A DNA stretch of 64,000 nt from Halothiobacillus sp. (GTDB taxonomy: Bacteria > Pseudomonadota > Gammaproteobacteria > Halothiobacillales > Halothiobacillaceae), in contig JAGUXT010000055.1 of assembly GCA_020061705.1 (NCBI GenBank), positions 62,001-126,000 of the forward strand, written 5' to 3'. The notes beneath the pieces were generated by a model, which did not search any database, had not been told where the DNA came from, and was given only the letters and a program-made list of their open reading frames with translations. Below are positions 1 to 10,100 of the stretch, piece after piece (the first letter of the stretch is position 1; every line of letters starts with the position of its first letter). Both the position numbers and the translations under genes were made by a program.

Positions 1-165
1 CGCTCGTATATCTGTTTCTTCAGATAGACTATTGGTGTTCGGGATGCTCAATCGCATTCCATGAATGCAAAAGTCAATAATTACACAATCGTATTTTTTC
101 GAATTTTGTGTAATGAATTGAGCATCAAGTTTTGCTTTTAATCGTGTGTAATTTCTTTGTTCCAT
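1..165 (-). CDS. PilZ-domain protein, N-terminal part (runs off the left edge)
   Basis: An open frame of 55 codons runs from an ATG at 165 down to base 1 without a stop, so only the N-terminus is present. The start reads MEQRNYTRLKAKLDAQF and later has the stretch CVIIDFCIHGMRL. This matches the PilZ layout of an RxxxR motif (R4, R8) followed about 23 residues later by D/NxSxxG, here DFCIHG with Cys in place of Ser. PilZ domains bind cyclic di-GMP. A PilZ domain at the N-terminus of a longer protein (for example DUF1631 type) is possible but cannot be tested here. It lies downstream of, and in the same direction as, the HMA protein gene (82 bases apart). The family call is moderate; the frame itself is well supported. 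Confidence 0.55.
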   Translation of the reverse strand, partial: MEQRNYTRLKAKLDAQFITQNSKKYDCVIIDFCIHGMRLSIPNTNSLSEETDIRA

Positions 166-247
166 TTCGAGACTCTGATTACGAATTTTCAAACATTTTG
201 AATCTGGGTTGTTGTGGTGCCACTATTACATTTTTATGTTTCAATTT

Positions 248-529
248 TTATTCGTTTGAGCTTAACTTGCCAAGCGCGCAACTTACCAATGATTTGGCTT
301 TTGATCTCAGAGCGCTCAAACCTTCGGATTGCCCTTTTTCTGGATATCCCAGGCTATTCAGTGTTTCAATGGCTTCTATTCGTACATCATGATCCGACGT
401 TATGATTACAATTTCACCTTGAATATCAACTTCAATGGTCAATATCCCATTAATTTTTGCCAACTTCTGACGAATACTGTTCGCACATCCGCCACATTTG
501 ATGTTGTCAACTGCAATCAGAATGTCCAT
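248..529 (-). CDS. Small heavy-metal-associated (HMA) domain protein
   Basis: A 93-residue protein beginning MDILIAVDNIKCGGCANSI. The CGGC motif near residue 11 in loop 1 of a ferredoxin-like fold is the metal-binding CxxC of HMA domains, which bind Cu(I) or similar soft metals and pass them to P-type ATPases or other acceptors. The HMA domain fills about residues 1-70; the tail (EGLSALRSKAKSLVSCALG) holds one further Cys and is not recognised. The start at 529 is chosen because GAGGA sits 7 bases upstream; the frame is open back to 583. It is read away from ilvD with a short shared upstream region. No metal transporter is visible in the window. DNA here is AT-rich compared with ilvD. Confidence 0.75.
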   Translation of the reverse strand: MDILIAVDNIKCGGCANSIRQKLAKINGILTIEVDIQGEIVIITSDHDVRIEAIETLNSLGYPEKGQSEGLSALRSKAKSLVSCALGKLSSNE

Positions 530-611
530 GTTGATGTCCTCGGTCATGGAAAATTTTCTCGTATCGACTGTAGAATAGACCATCTAACTACACAATGATT
601 CGAGAACTTAT

Positions 612-2483
612 ATGCCAACCTATCGCTCACGTACTACGACTCATGGCCGCAATATGGCGGGTGCACGTGCCTTGTGGCGCGCTACTGGCATGAAAGACGG
701 TGACTTCGACAAGCCAATTATTGCTATCGCAAATTCATTTACTCAATTTGTGCCGGGACATGTGCATCTAAAGGATATGGGGCAGCTCGTTGCACGCGAG
801 ATTGAGAAGGCCGGTGGTGTGGCCAAGGAATTCAACACCATTGCAGTGGATGACGGCATTGCGATGGGGCATGGCGGTATGTTGTACAGTCTGCCGAGCC
901 GCGATTTGATCGCTGATTCAGTTGAGTATATGGTCAACGCCCATTGTGCCGACGCGCTGGTATGTATTTCCAACTGCGACAAAATTACGCCGGGTATGTT
1001 GATGGCGGCGCTGCGCCTGAATATCCCGGTGATCTTTGTTTCTGGTGGGCCGATGGAAGCGGGTAAAACCGCGCTCGCGGGCAAGGTCATCAAACTTGAT
1101 CTGGTGGACGCGATGATTGAGGCTGCGAACCCCAAAACTTCAGATGCCGATGTCGCGCAGATTGAACGCTCGGCCTGCCCAACCTGCGGCTCGTGTTCCG
1201 GTATGTTTACGGCCAATTCGATGAACTGTTTGACCGAGGCACTCGGCTTGTCCTTGCCGGGCAATGGTTCACTGTTGGCCACGCACGCCGACCGCGAAGA
1301 TTTGTTTTTGGAAGCCGGGCGCACGATTGTGGAGCTTGCGCGCCGCTATTACGAACAGGACGATGAGCGCGTGTTGCCACGCTCGATTGCAACCTTCGAG
1401 GCGTTCGAAAACGCGGTTGCGCTGGACATCGCCATGGGCGGTTCGAGCAATACGGTGCTGCATTTGCTGGCCGCTGCGCATGAGGCCAAGGTCGAGTTCA
1501 CCATGGCCGACATTGATCGTATCAGCCGCAAAGTGCCGCACTTGTGCAAAGTCGCACCAAGTATCCAGATTTACCACATGGAAGATGTACATCGTGCAGG
1601 CGGCGTGTTTGGCATTCTTGGCGAACTAGAGCGTGCTGATTTGCTGCACACTGCCTGTCATACCGTGCATGCGCCAAGCATGGGCGAGGCACTGGATCAA
1701 TGGGATATTGCCCGCCCGACGGTGAACGAAATCGCCAAAACACGCTTCCTTGCAGGGCCTGCTGGCATTCCGACCCAGACGGCGTTCAGCCAGGCCACGC
1801 GCTGGCCGAGTCTTGATCTTGATCGCACGAATGGCTGCATCCGTGACCTTGCCCATGCGTATAGCCAGGATGGCGGGCTTGCTGTGCTTTATGGCAATAT
1901 CGCGCCGGAAGGTTGCATTGTTAAAACGGCGGGTGTGGATGCGGCAAGCCTTAAATTCACTGGGCCAGCACGTATTTTTGAAAGCCAGGATGCAGCGGTT
2001 GAAGCTATTTTGGGCGATAAGATCAATGCGGGCGACGTGATTATCATTCGTTACGAGGGGCCGCGTGGTGGTCCGGGGATGCAGGAAATGCTCTACCCCA
2101 CCAGTTATCTGAAATCCAAAGGACTGGGCAAAGCCTGTGCGCTGATTACCGATGGGCGCTTTTCCGGCGGCACCTCGGGCTTGTCGATTGGCCATGTCTC
2201 GCCCGAAGCGGCTGAAGGTGGTGCCATTGGATTGGTGGAGGAGGGCGATACCATAATCATTGACATTCCAAATCGCGCCATAGGATTCGATGTGAGTGAT
2301 GATGAGATTCAGCGTCGTCGTGCGTTGATGGAGGCCAAGGGCATTCACGCCTGGCACCCGGTGGCGCGTGAACGCGAAGTCAGTCTGGCGCTGCAAGCCT
2401 ATGCGGCCATGACCACCTCCGCCTCGCGTGGTGCGGTGCGTGATATTTCCCAGCTTAAGCCCAGAGTTGGGCGTGGGGTTTGA
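612..2483 (+). CDS. ilvD: Dihydroxy-acid dehydratase
   Basis: A 623-residue protein close to E. coli IlvD over its whole length, from [19 protein letters not shown] to the C-terminal RGAVRD block. It dehydrates 2,3-dihydroxy-isovalerate and 2,3-dihydroxy-3-methylvalerate to the 2-keto acids, the third common step of valine, leucine and isoleucine synthesis in the cytoplasm. Visible motifs include the cluster cysteines in [10 protein letters not shown] and [17 protein letters not shown], and the active-site region [17 protein letters not shown]. Length agrees with the 616-residue E. coli enzyme. The ATG is preceded only by a weak GAGA. The stop codon overlaps the possible TTG start of the following hopJ-like frame, so the two are probably cotranscribed. 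Confidence 0.97.
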   Translation: MPTYRSRTTTHGRNMAGARALWRATGMKDGDFDKPIIAIANSFTQFVPGHVHLKDMGQLVAREIEKAGGVAKEFNTIAVDDGIAMGHGGMLYSLPSRDLIADSVEYMVNAHCADALVCISNCDKITPGMLMAALRLNIPVIFVSGGPMEAGKTALAGKVIKLDLVDAMIEAANPKTSDADVAQIERSACPTCGSCSGMFTANSMNCLTEALGLSLPGNGSLLATHADREDLFLEAGRTIVELARRYYEQDDERVLPRSIATFEAFENAVALDIAMGGSSNTVLHLLAAAHEAKVEFTMADIDRISRKVPHLCKVAPSIQIYHMEDVHRAGGVFGILGELERADLLHTACHTVHAPSMGEALDQWDIARPTVNEIAKTRFLAGPAGIPTQTAFSQATRWPSLDLDRTNGCIRDLAHAYSQDGGLAVLYGNIAPEGCIVKTAGVDAASLKFTGPARIFESQDAAVEAILGDKINAGDVIIIRYEGPRGGPGMQEMLYPTSYLKSKGLGKACALITDGRFSGGTSGLSIGHVSPEAAEGGAIGLVEEGDTIIIDIPNRAIGFDVSDDEIQRRRALMEAKGIHAWHPVAREREVSLALQAYAAMTTSASRGAVRDISQLKPRVGRGV

Positions 2484-2488
2484 CTTGT

Positions 2489-2839
2489 ATGGATGCGCGC
2501 ATTGCTGCCTACAAGCTGAGCCTCAAGACTGAAGTAGTGGCTTTCACTGACACGCTCGCGCTGATTGGCGAGCTGTATCGTTACGTGCCGACGGCTTTTA
2601 CCAATGGTCTGGGTGATGACGCTCTGCACAGCCCGGCAGGCATCAATGAGGGTTCGTGCAAGGTTTTTGCTTTTGCAACGCTTAATGGCCTGTCGCCCGA
2701 AGAAACTTTGGCCTGTTTTGGTGAACATTATCAGGCCGTATTGACCGACCCTGCGGGTACGGGTCATCCGAACATTCGTCTGTTTATGCGCGATGGTTTT
2801 GCCGGAATTCGGTTTGAAGGCACGCCGCTCGTGTCATAA
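2489..2839 (+). CDS. HopJ-type protein (PF08888 family)
   Basis: A 116-residue protein with the family's conserved core: YVPTAFTNG, then [22 protein letters not shown], and [19 protein letters not shown] near the end. The family is named after Pseudomonas HopJ, annotated as a type III effector. It is widespread in free-living proteobacteria without type III secretion and its biochemical role is unknown, so an effector role should not be assumed. The frame can be extended to a TTG at 2480 that overlaps the ilvD stop; the ATG at 2489 is preferred. It lies five bases after ilvD and 37 bases before argG, suggesting one transcript. Confidence 0.8.
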   Translation: MDARIAAYKLSLKTEVVAFTDTLALIGELYRYVPTAFTNGLGDDALHSPAGINEGSCKVFAFATLNGLSPEETLACFGEHYQAVLTDPAGTGHPNIRLFMRDGFAGIRFEGTPLVS

Positions 2840-2876
2840 TTGCGTCACTTTTATTCAGTTCGTTTTTGGAGTTGCG

Positions 2877-4088
2877 ATGTCTGCGATTAAAAAGGTGGTT
2901 CTGGCCTATTCAGGTGGCTTGGACACCTCGGTCATTCTCAAATGGCTACAAGAAGAATATCAATGTGAAGTGGTGACCTTTACCGCCGATTTGGGGCAGG
3001 GCGAAGAAGTCGAACCCGCACGTGCCAAGGCACAGGCCATGGGCGTGAAAGATATTTTCATTGAAGACGTGCGCGAAGAATTTGTGCGCGATTTTGTGTT
3101 CCCAATGTTCCGTGCCAACACGGTGTACGAAGGCGAATACCTGCTCGGTACCTCGATTGCACGCCCGCTGATTGCCAAGCGTTTAGTTGAAATTGCCAAC
3201 GATACCGGTGCGGATGCGATTTCCCACGGTGCCACGGGTAAAGGTAATGACCAAGTACGCTTCGAGTTGGGTGCTTATGCGCTCAAGCCGGGTGTGAAGG
3301 TGATTGCGCCGTGGCGCGAATGGGATTTGAACTCGCGTGAAAAGCTGATGGATTATGCCGAAACGCATGGCATTCCTGTTGATTTCGCCAAGAACAAGAA
3401 AAAATCACCGTATTCGATGGATGCCAACCTGCTGCATATTTCCTACGAAGGCGGCGGCTTGGAAGACCCATGGTGGGGTGCCGAAGAAAGCATGTGGCGC
3501 TGGAGTGTGTCGCCTGAAAACGCGCCTGACCAAGCCGAAGAAATCGTGATTGGCTATGAACAAGGCGATCCGGTGTCGATTAATGGCGAGCGCCTCTCTC
3601 CCGCTAATCTATTGCTCAAGCTGAATCAGTTGGGTGGCAAACACGGCATCGGGCGCTTGGACTTGGTGGAAAACCGTTATGTCGGCATGAAGTCACGCGG
3701 CTGCTATGAAACACCGGGTGGCACGATCATGTTGCGCTCACATCGTGCGATTGAGTCCATTACACTGGATCGTGAAGTGGCGCACTTAAAAGACGAGCTG
3801 ATGCCGCGTTACGCCAGCCTGATCTACAACGGCTACTGGTGGAGCCCGGAACGCCGCATGATGCAAACCATGATTGATGCCAGTCAGGAGCGCGTGAATG
3901 GTGAAGTGCGTGTGCGCTTGTACAAGGGTAATGTGATTGTGGAAGGACGTCGTTCGGAGCGAGATAGTTTGTTCAGCGCCTCGATTGCCACCTTTGAAGA
4001 TGACCAGGGCGCCTACAACCAGAAGGATGCCGAGGGCTTTATCAAGCTCAACGCATTGCGGATGCGTATTGCAGCAGGCCGTGGATAA
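2877..4088 (+). CDS. argG: Argininosuccinate synthase
   Basis: A 403-residue enzyme that joins citrulline and aspartate with ATP to give argininosuccinate, the penultimate step of arginine synthesis. The N-terminal [12 protein letters not shown] is the PP-loop that binds ATP pyrophosphate; [12 protein letters not shown] and [17 protein letters not shown] are typical family blocks. Length matches the short (about 400-residue) bacterial class. The ATG at 2877 is chosen from the family N-terminus ([14 protein letters not shown]) and a GGAG six bases upstream, although the frame is open 28 codons further 5'. It follows the hopJ-like gene closely and ends at a strong terminator. Confidence 0.97.
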   Translation: MSAIKKVVLAYSGGLDTSVILKWLQEEYQCEVVTFTADLGQGEEVEPARAKAQAMGVKDIFIEDVREEFVRDFVFPMFRANTVYEGEYLLGTSIARPLIAKRLVEIANDTGADAISHGATGKGNDQVRFELGAYALKPGVKVIAPWREWDLNSREKLMDYAETHGIPVDFAKNKKKSPYSMDANLLHISYEGGGLEDPWWGAEESMWRWSVSPENAPDQAEEIVIGYEQGDPVSINGERLSPANLLLKLNQLGGKHGIGRLDLVENRYVGMKSRGCYETPGGTIMLRSHRAIESITLDREVAHLKDELMPRYASLIYNGYWWSPERRMMQTMIDASQERVNGEVRVRLYKGNVIVEGRRSERDSLFSASIATFEDDQGAYNQKDAEGFIKLNALRMRIAAGRG

Positions 4089-4122
4089 GGCTTATCCCAT
4101 TTTTTAATTGACTTTTTATTTT

Positions 4123-4148
4123 GCCCGCGCACTGCGGGCTTTATTTTT
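4123..4148 (+). terminator. Rho-independent terminator after argG
   Basis: GCCCGC (4123-4128), a five-base loop, GCGGGC (4134-4139) and then a T-rich run to 4148. It lies between argG and gloA. The gloA Shine-Dalgarno GGAGG begins directly after the T-run. Confidence 0.85.
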
Positions 4149-4161
4149 GGAGGAATAAACC

Positions 4162-4554
4162 ATGCGAATTTTGCACACCATGCTGCGGGTTGGCGATTTG
4201 GAGCGCTCGATTGCGTTTTATACCGAGGTGCTGGGAATGCGCTTGATGCGGCGCAAGGATTATCCCGATGGGGAATTCACCTTGGCCTTTCTGGGCTATC
4301 AGGATGAGTCCGTGGCGACGGCGCTGGAGTTGACCCACAACTGGGGGGTGTCTCATTACGAAATGGGTAATGCTTACGGACATCTGGCCTTGGAAGTGGA
4401 CGATGTTTATGCAGCAGTAGAGCGTATTCGTGCGTGTGGCGGAAAAATCATTCGCGATGCCGGGCCAATGAATGCGGGGAATACCATCATCGCGTTTGTG
4501 GAAGACCCGGATGGTTACCATATCGAATTACTGGCACCCAAAGTTAAGGCTTGA
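4162..4554 (+). CDS. gloA: Lactoylglutathione lyase (glyoxalase I)
   Basis: A 130-residue single-domain glyoxalase I that isomerises the methylglyoxal-glutathione hemithioacetal to S-lactoylglutathione, detoxifying methylglyoxal in the cytoplasm. The start MRILHTMLRVGDLERSI is nearly the same as E. coli GloA. The four metal ligands are in place: His5, the Glu of ALELTHNWG, the His of AYGHLAL and the Glu of YHIELL. Spacing and length fit the Ni-dependent, 130-135-residue bacterial form. GGAGG lies eight bases before the ATG. It stands alone between a terminator and a long non-coding stretch. Confidence 0.95.
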   Translation: MRILHTMLRVGDLERSIAFYTEVLGMRLMRRKDYPDGEFTLAFLGYQDESVATALELTHNWGVSHYEMGNAYGHLALEVDDVYAAVERIRACGGKIIRDAGPMNAGNTIIAFVEDPDGYHIELLAPKVKA

Positions 4555-4569
4555 TGGATTATTGGTGGA

Positions 4570-4599
4570 TTTATGACACCCACACAAAAGTGTCATAAA
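4570..4599. promoter_or_regulatory. Inverted repeat downstream of gloA
   Basis: TTTATGACAC (4570-4579) and its exact complement GTGTCATAAA (4590-4599) flank a 10-base loop. There is no T-run on the + side, so it is either a weak end-of-transcript hairpin for gloA or a protein-binding palindrome. Confidence 0.4.
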
Positions 4600-4650
4600 T
4601 CTGGATATATAGCAGGAACTTAGCATCTTGTTCTTTTGTCCTGCACAGAC

Positions 4651-4885
4651 TTTTCCACAGAAAATGTGGATGACTTTTTAGGCTGCACAAATATTTAGTC
4701 CACAAGTGCTGTCAAGATCTTGACACATGCACATAGGCAATGATTAAAGCGCGCGCATGTTTGTAACCCATTGATTTTAATTGTTGAAAGCTGAGGTGGT
4801 TAATTTTTGACCAGATTAATCCAGCCCCTTTTCCGATGCGGGTTGGCGATGTTTTCAACGAGGTTATCCACAACTTCATCCACGC
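4651..4885. other. AT-rich intergenic stretch with a cluster of DnaA-box-like 9-mers
   Basis: This is the distinctive part of the gene-free stretch 4555-4942. TTATCCACA at 4864-4872 is a perfect DnaA box. TTTTCCACA (4651-4659) fits the relaxed consensus TTWTNCACA. TCATCCACA lies on the minus strand at 4665-4673 and TCATCCACG at 4877-4885, each one or two bases off. No gene was seen here. The neighbours (gloA, hrpB) are not those of a chromosomal origin, so a DnaA-titrating or DnaA-regulated site is more likely, if the sites are functional at all. Confidence 0.35.
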
Positions 4886-4942
4886 CAAATGTGTGAAAAA
4901 AATGATCAAAATGGATCAGACTTCAATGGTGAAAATTTTTTA

Positions 4943-7543
4943 ATGCGCTCATTTGATTATCGTGTTGTTAACCTGCCCATTGTTGAAGTTTTGCCCGAGG
5001 CATTGCTGCAACTTGCGCACAAAAATGTGTTGGTGCTGCAAGCCGCACCGGGTGCTGGCAAGAGTTCTCTGGTGCCTTTGGCCTTGCTTGGTCAAGGCTG
5101 GCTGGGTGTGCAAAGGATATTGATGTTGGAGCCGCGCCGGATTGCCGCGCGCGCCACGGCGGAGCGCATGGCGGCTTTGCTCGGCGAGCGTGTTGGTGAG
5201 ACGGTGGGTTATCAAATGCGCATGGAGCGCTGCGAGTCGGCGAAAACCCGGATTCTGGTAGTGACCGAAGGCGTATTGACCCGTATGTTGCAGGATGATC
5301 CCGCGCTTGAGGGTGTGGGCGTGGTCATTTTTGATGAGTTCCACGAACGGAGTGTGCAGGCGGATTTGGGCTTGGCGTTGTGCTTGCAGGCTCAGCAAAC
5401 CCTGCGCAATGATTTGCGCCTGTTGGTGATGTCCGCCACGCTGGACGGGGTCGGGCTGGCGGAGCGTCTGGATGCAGCGGTGGTGCATAGCGCCGGGAGG
5501 GTATTTCCGGTGGCGGTGCATTACGTGCCACCCGCACGCGGCTTGGGGTTGGAGGCGCACTTGGCCGTGGTGGTCAAACGTGCGTTGGATGAGGTTGAGG
5601 GTGATGTGCTGGTGTTCTTGCCCGGCAAGCGCGAAATTCAGCGTGCGGCAGATGCCTTGGACACGCATTCCTTGCCTGCGGTGACGGTTCTGCCGCTGCA
5701 TGGCGAGCTGGAGCTCAAGGCGCAACATGCGGTGCTTAGCCGTGATGCTGCGCGTCGCCGTGTGATTTTGGCGACCAATATCGCCGAGACCAGCTTGACC
5801 ATCGAGGGGGTGCAAGCGGTGGTGGATAGCGGGCTGGTGCGGGTGGCGCAATTTGATCTGGCCAGCGGTATGACGCGCTTGCAAACACAGAAAATCAGTC
5901 GTGCCAATGCGGAACAACGACGTGGGCGTGCCGGGCGCCTATCCGCCGGCGTGTGTTATCGCCTGTGGAGTGAAAGCGAGCACATGGCCTTGGTTGCGCA
6001 GACCGAGCCGGAAATTCGACGTGCAGACATGCTGCCTTTGGCGCTGGAACTGGCCGCATGGGGCGCGGCGGCCGAGGAGTTGTTCTGGCTGGATGTGCCG
6101 CAGGCTTCGCCCATCGCGCAGGCGCAGCAAACGCTTAAAGCGCTCGGTGCACTGGATGGTCCTATTGATGCTATGGGTCGCATCACGTCCCATGGTCGTG
6201 AGCTTGCCGCCATGCCTTTGCACCCGCGTTTGGCGCATGTGTTGCTACGTGGGGCGGCGCTTGGGTTGCCGCGCTTGGCGTGTGAGATTGCGGCGCTTTT
6301 GTCTGAACGCGATGTGTTGCGTGGCCAAGGCGTGCGCGGGCATTGCGATTTGGCGCTGCGCCTGGAGGTGTTGCGTCACGGTAAGTCGGCATTGTCGGCG
6401 CACGTTCATAGTGGAGTAGAGGTGGACGAGGCTGCGCGTGCGCAGGTGCGGCGGGTGATCGAAGATTTATCGCGGCGCATCTCGATGTCGGTGACGATGC
6501 AGTCATCGAAGCCAGCCCTGGATGAGTCAGACAGTCTTGGCGTACTGGTCGCGCTGGCGTATCCCGAGCGCGTGGCCAAGGCCATGGGTGATGGCCGCTT
6601 TGTGCTGGCCAGTGGTCGTGCCAGCTTGCTTGATCGTGTGGATAGCTTGGCGCAGGAGCCTTGGCTGGCCGTCGCGCATGTCGGGCTGCATGAGGCTCAA
6701 GGCGGCAACGCGCGGGTGTTTTTGGCGGCGAAAATCAGCCAGATTGCGATTGAACAGCATTTTGGTGAGCAGATCATCAGCCAGGCCAGCGTGGAATGGG
6801 ATGTTCGTGCCGCGGCGGTAAGTGCGCGCACGCAGCGTCGATTGGGCAATCTGCTGCTGGAAGACAAGCCACTTGCGACGGTTAGTGAAGAAGCCAGGCA
6901 AGCGGTATTCCTGCAAGGGATTCGGCTGCAAGGCCTGGCCTGTCTTCCCTGGCAGGACAGACACCACCAATGGCGCGGCAGGGTCATGTTGCTGCGCCGC
7001 GTGCGTGGTGAAGATTGGCCGGATGTGACGGATGAAGCTCTGCTGGCCGGGCTGGAGGGCTGGCTTGCGCCGTTTGTGCAGGGCATGAGCCGACTGGCGC
7101 ATCTTGAACGGCTTGATCTGGACGCCGCGCTGCGCGCCATGCTCGACTGGTCAAAGCAGGCGGAATTGGATCGTTTCGCGCCCACACACCAGCCTGTGCC
7201 GAGCGGCTCGCAGATTGCCCTGGACTATGCGCCGATTCTGGAAGGCGCTGCGCAGCCCGTGCTGGCGGTCAAGTTGCAGGAACTATTCGGTCAAGCGGAC
7301 ACGCCGCGTGTGCTCGATGGTCGCGTGGCGGTCATGATCCACCTGTTATCCCCGGCACAAAAACCGCTGGCCGTGACACAGGATCTGGCCAGCTTCTGGC
7401 GCGGTGCATATCAGGATGTACGCAAGGACATGCGCGGCAGGTATCCCAGACACCCCTGGCCGGAAGACCCGCAAAACGCCGTGCCAACCAAGTTGACGAA
7501 AAGGGCGTTTGAACGAGTAATGGGCGAGGTTGGTGGGGGTTAA
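4943..7543 (+). CDS. hrpB: ATP-dependent RNA helicase HrpB
   Basis: An 866-residue DEAH-box helicase matching E. coli HrpB end to end. Motifs in order: APGAGKSS with the Walker A Lys at residue 40, LEPRR, VVTEGVLTRM, DEFHERS (motif II), MSATLDG (III), ILATNIAETSLTIEG (V), and AEQRRGRAGRLSAG (VI). The HrpB-specific C-terminal half ends in GRYPRHPWPEDP. The cellular target in most bacteria is unclear. The frame is open back to 4889; the ATG at 4943 is chosen because GGTGAA lies upstream and the family begins just before the Leu-Pro-rich segment. It converges on nadB with a 50-base gap. Confidence 0.95.
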   Translation: MRSFDYRVVNLPIVEVLPEALLQLAHKNVLVLQAAPGAGKSSLVPLALLGQGWLGVQRILMLEPRRIAARATAERMAALLGERVGETVGYQMRMERCESAKTRILVVTEGVLTRMLQDDPALEGVGVVIFDEFHERSVQADLGLALCLQAQQTLRNDLRLLVMSATLDGVGLAERLDAAVVHSAGRVFPVAVHYVPPARGLGLEAHLAVVVKRALDEVEGDVLVFLPGKREIQRAADALDTHSLPAVTVLPLHGELELKAQHAVLSRDAARRRVILATNIAETSLTIEGVQAVVDSGLVRVAQFDLASGMTRLQTQKISRANAEQRRGRAGRLSAGVCYRLWSESEHMALVAQTEPEIRRADMLPLALELAAWGAAAEELFWLDVPQASPIAQAQQTLKALGALDGPIDAMGRITSHGRELAAMPLHPRLAHVLLRGAALGLPRLACEIAALLSERDVLRGQGVRGHCDLALRLEVLRHGKSALSAHVHSGVEVDEAARAQVRRVIEDLSRRISMSVTMQSSKPALDESDSLGVLVALAYPERVAKAMGDGRFVLASGRASLLDRVDSLAQEPWLAVAHVGLHEAQGGNARVFLAAKISQIAIEQHFGEQIISQASVEWDVRAAAVSARTQRRLGNLLLEDKPLATVSEEARQAVFLQGIRLQGLACLPWQDRHHQWRGRVMLLRRVRGEDWPDVTDEALLAGLEGWLAPFVQGMSRLAHLERLDLDAALRAMLDWSKQAELDRFAPTHQPVPSGSQIALDYAPILEGAAQPVLAVKLQELFGQADTPRVLDGRVAVMIHLLSPAQKPLAVTQDLASFWRGAYQDVRKDMRGRYPRHPWPEDPQNAVPTKLTKRAFERVMGEVGGG

Positions 7544-7593
7544 GGCCGCCATTAATAATTTCTGGCCTTGGAGCAGCGACGTTTTATTGGAAA

Positions 7594-9216
7594 TTATTCC
7601 CTGATTGCCGGAGGCACCAGCACTGTATTCCCCGGCTCACCATCAATTAGTTCAGGATAATCAAGAATATAGTGCAGCCCACGGCTTTCCTTGCGTTCCA
7701 TCGCTGAGCGCACGATTAACTCTGCTACTGTGACCAGGTTGCGTAGTTCGATCAGGTTGTGGGTGACGCGGAAGTTGCCGTAGTACTCGTCGATTTCGCG
7801 TTTGAGCAGTTCGATGCGGTTCATGGCGCGGCTCAGGCGCTTGCGGGTGCGCACGATGCCTACATAGTCCCACATGGTTTGCCGCAGTTCGTGCCAGTTG
7901 TGGCTGACCACCACTTCTTCATCCGAGTCGGTGACCTGGCTTTCGTCCCAGGCGGGGATGTCGATCTGAATGCCGCTTGGCACGGTGTTTTCACGGCGGC
8001 GACGCGCGATGTCGAGTGCGGCAGCGCGGCCATACACCATGCACTCAAGCAGCGAGTTGCTGGCCAGGCGATTGGCACCGTGCAGGCCGGTGTGGCTGAC
8101 TTCTCCAATCGCGTACAGGTTGGCGATGTCGGTACGACCCTGCGCATCCACCATGACGCCGCCGCATGTGTAATGCGCGGCGGGAACTACGGGAATCGGC
8201 TGGCGGGTGATGTCGTAGCCGTATTCCAGGCAGCGTGCGTAGATGGTGGGAAAGTGTTCACGCACAAATTCAGGTGGCTTGTGGCTGATGTCGAGATAGA
8301 CACAGTCCAAACCGAAGCGCTTCATTTCATAGTCGATGGCGCGTGCCACGATGTCGCGCGGTGCCAGTTCGCCGCGTGCATCGTAGCGCTGCATGAACGG
8401 TGTGCCGTCCGGTAGAACCAGTCGTCCGCCTTCACCGCGCACGGCCTCCGAAATCAGGAAGGTTTTGGCGCGCGGTTCATACAGCGCGGTGGGGTGGAAT
8501 TGCATGAACTCGAGGTTGGCGACCCGGCAACCAGCGCGCCAGGCCATGGCGATGCCGTCGCCGGTCGAGCTGTCCGGGTTGGTGGTGTACAGGTAAACCT
8601 TGCTCGCGCCGCCGGTGGCCAGGACGATGCAGTGGGCGCGCAGGGTTTCGATATGTCCGCTGCTGCGATTGAGTGCGTAGACGCCGACACAGTGGTTGTC
8701 TTCAGGGGTATGCGTCAGCCCAAGGCGAGCGCTGGTAATGAGGTCAATGGCCGTGTGGTTGTCGAGCAGGGTCAGCGTTTTACGTGCGCGCGCGGCGTTC
8801 AGCAAGGTCGTTTCCAATGCGGCGCCGGTCGCATCATGTGCATGAGCCACGCGGCGATGGCTATGCCCGCCTTCGCGGGTGAGGTGCAGCTTGCCTTGTT
8901 CACGGGTAAATGGCATGCCAAGGCGTTGCAACCATTCCATGAGTTGCGGTGCTTCGCGCACGATGCGCTCCACAACCTTTGCATCGGGCAGCCCGACGCC
9001 CGCATCAAGGGTGTCATGGATATGCTTTTCAAAGCTGTCGTGCACGTCCATCACCGCCGCAATACCGCCTTGTGCCCATTGCGTACTGCCTTCATCCATG
9101 GCGTTTTTAGCCAGAATCGCCACACGCAAACCCGCGGGCAAATGCAGTGCGCAGCTTAAGCCAGCGGCACCGCTGCCGAGGATAAGAACATCAAAAGGAG
9201 CGCGTGCATTGGGCAT
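7594..9216 (-). CDS. nadB: L-aspartate oxidase
   Basis: A 540-residue flavoprotein, the same length as E. coli NadB. It oxidises L-aspartate to iminoaspartate, the first step of NAD synthesis. The FAD-binding GSGAAGL begins at residue 14, followed by [12 protein letters not shown], the typical STxxAxGGIAA block. Further blocks are [32 protein letters not shown] and [15 protein letters not shown]. The frame extends to 9381, but the extra 55 residues do not resemble the family and Met56 is the natural N-terminus. It is divergent from rpoE, an arrangement common in gamma- and betaproteobacteria. No nadA or nadC is in the window. Confidence 0.96.
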   Translation of the reverse strand: MPNARAPFDVLILGSGAAGLSCALHLPAGLRVAILAKNAMDEGSTQWAQGGIAAVMDVHDSFEKHIHDTLDAGVGLPDAKVVERIVREAPQLMEWLQRLGMPFTREQGKLHLTREGGHSHRRVAHAHDATGAALETTLLNAARARKTLTLLDNHTAIDLITSARLGLTHTPEDNHCVGVYALNRSSGHIETLRAHCIVLATGGASKVYLYTTNPDSSTGDGIAMAWRAGCRVANLEFMQFHPTALYEPRAKTFLISEAVRGEGGRLVLPDGTPFMQRYDARGELAPRDIVARAIDYEMKRFGLDCVYLDISHKPPEFVREHFPTIYARCLEYGYDITRQPIPVVPAAHYTCGGVMVDAQGRTDIANLYAIGEVSHTGLHGANRLASNSLLECMVYGRAAALDIARRRRENTVPSGIQIDIPAWDESQVTDSDEEVVVSHNWHELRQTMWDYVGIVRTRKRLSRAMNRIELLKREIDEYYGNFRVTHNLIELRNLVTVAELIVRSAMERKESRGLHYILDYPELIDGEPGNTVLVPPAIRE

Positions 9217-9347
9217 GTGAAATTTTGTCCGCTGGATGGGTTGATTTGGCAAGAATGTAACATCATGTTCACAAGCATTGCCTGCTGTATTATCTACGCA
9301 ACACGAGCCAAGGCACAGGCTAAAGTACAGTCCTGTGCGCCAATGAT

Positions 9348-9377
9348 GGAACCTTCGCACCCCTATATGCGTCTCAA
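9348..9377 (+). promoter_or_regulatory. Candidate sigma-E promoter for the rpoE operon
   Basis: GGAACCT (9348-9354) and TCTCAA (9372-9377) are 17 bases apart. They resemble the sigma-E elements GGAACTT and TCnAA, and lie 50 bases upstream of the rpoE start. Autoregulation of rpoE by its own product is known in E. coli and Pseudomonas; here it is inferred from the motif only. Confidence 0.5.
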
Positions 9378-9426
9378 GCATTCAGCTTGGATTAAGTTTG
9401 GGGTATTTAACGGGAATGCAGTCACT

Positions 9427-10053
9427 ATGTCAGTCCGCCCCAAGGGTCAAGAACCGGGACGAATGCCCTCGCCAAGGCTGGATGCTTCTGCCAGCGATCA
9501 GCAGCTGGTGGAGCTTGCCAAAGCAGGCGACCAGTATGCGTTTGAGTTGCTGTTGCGCAAATATCAGCACAAGGTGAGCAAGCTCATTATGCGATATGTG
9601 CGTGATATGGATGAGGCGCTGGACTTAACCCAGGAAACGTTTGTCAAGGCATGGAAAGCACTGCCCGCGTTTCGTGGTGAGTCGGCTTTTTATACCTGGC
9701 TGTACCGCATTGCGGTGAATACGGCGAAGAACTACCTTTCCACCGCCTATCATCAGGCGCGAACGGTGGATCTGGATGCCGACGAAACGGATCAATACGC
9801 CGATACGCCGGGGCTGGTCACACGCGATACGCCGGAATCGGTGATGAATGGTGAGGAGTTGCACCGCGTGCTTGAAAAAGCATTGAGTGAGTTGCCTGAA
9901 GATCTGCGTTCAGCCATTACGCTGCGCGAGTTTGAAGGTTTAAGTTACGAGGAAATCGCTGAGGTGATGGATTGCCCGATTGGCACCGTGCGCTCGCGCA
10001 TTTTCCGTGCACGCGAGGCTATTGATAAACATTTACAGGCATTCATGGTTTAA
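9427..10053 (+). CDS. rpoE: RNA polymerase sigma factor sigma-E (AlgU/RpoE)
   Basis: A 208-residue ECF sigma factor controlling the envelope-stress response. Region 2 shows QHKVSKLIMRYVRD, DLTQETFVKAWKAL and ESAFYTWLYRIAVNTAKNYL. Region 4 shows LPEDLRSAITLREFEGLSYEEIAEVM and GTVRSRIFRAREAI. These nearly match E. coli RpoE; the N-terminus is about 15 residues longer than the 191-residue E. coli protein. Met71 of the long open frame (base 9427) is chosen as start; a possible sigma-E promoter lies just upstream. The gene heads rpoE-rseA-rseB-rseC, with 47 bases before rseA. Confidence 0.96.
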   Translation: MSVRPKGQEPGRMPSPRLDASASDQQLVELAKAGDQYAFELLLRKYQHKVSKLIMRYVRDMDEALDLTQETFVKAWKALPAFRGESAFYTWLYRIAVNTAKNYLSTAYHQARTVDLDADETDQYADTPGLVTRDTPESVMNGEELHRVLEKALSELPEDLRSAITLREFEGLSYEEIAEVMDCPIGTVRSRIFRAREAIDKHLQAFMV

Positions 10054-10100
10054 CTCTTTTCATTTTGGGTTAGAACATATTTTTTTCGAGGTTTAATGGC

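Noticed and set aside
1626..2396. 256-codon open frame opposite ilvD
   Set aside because: Antisense shadow of a conserved enzyme.
2489..2839. Type III secreted effector
   Set aside because: The HopJ name is historical; no secretion genes are present and the family is common in non-pathogens.
4555..4942. Chromosomal replication origin
   Set aside because: DnaA boxes are present but there is no dnaA, dnaN, rpmH or gidA nearby and no 13-mer AT repeats of origin type.
4949..5917. 322-codon open frame opposite hrpB
   Set aside because: Antisense shadow rich in His, Gln and Arg, typical of reading GC-rich genes backwards.
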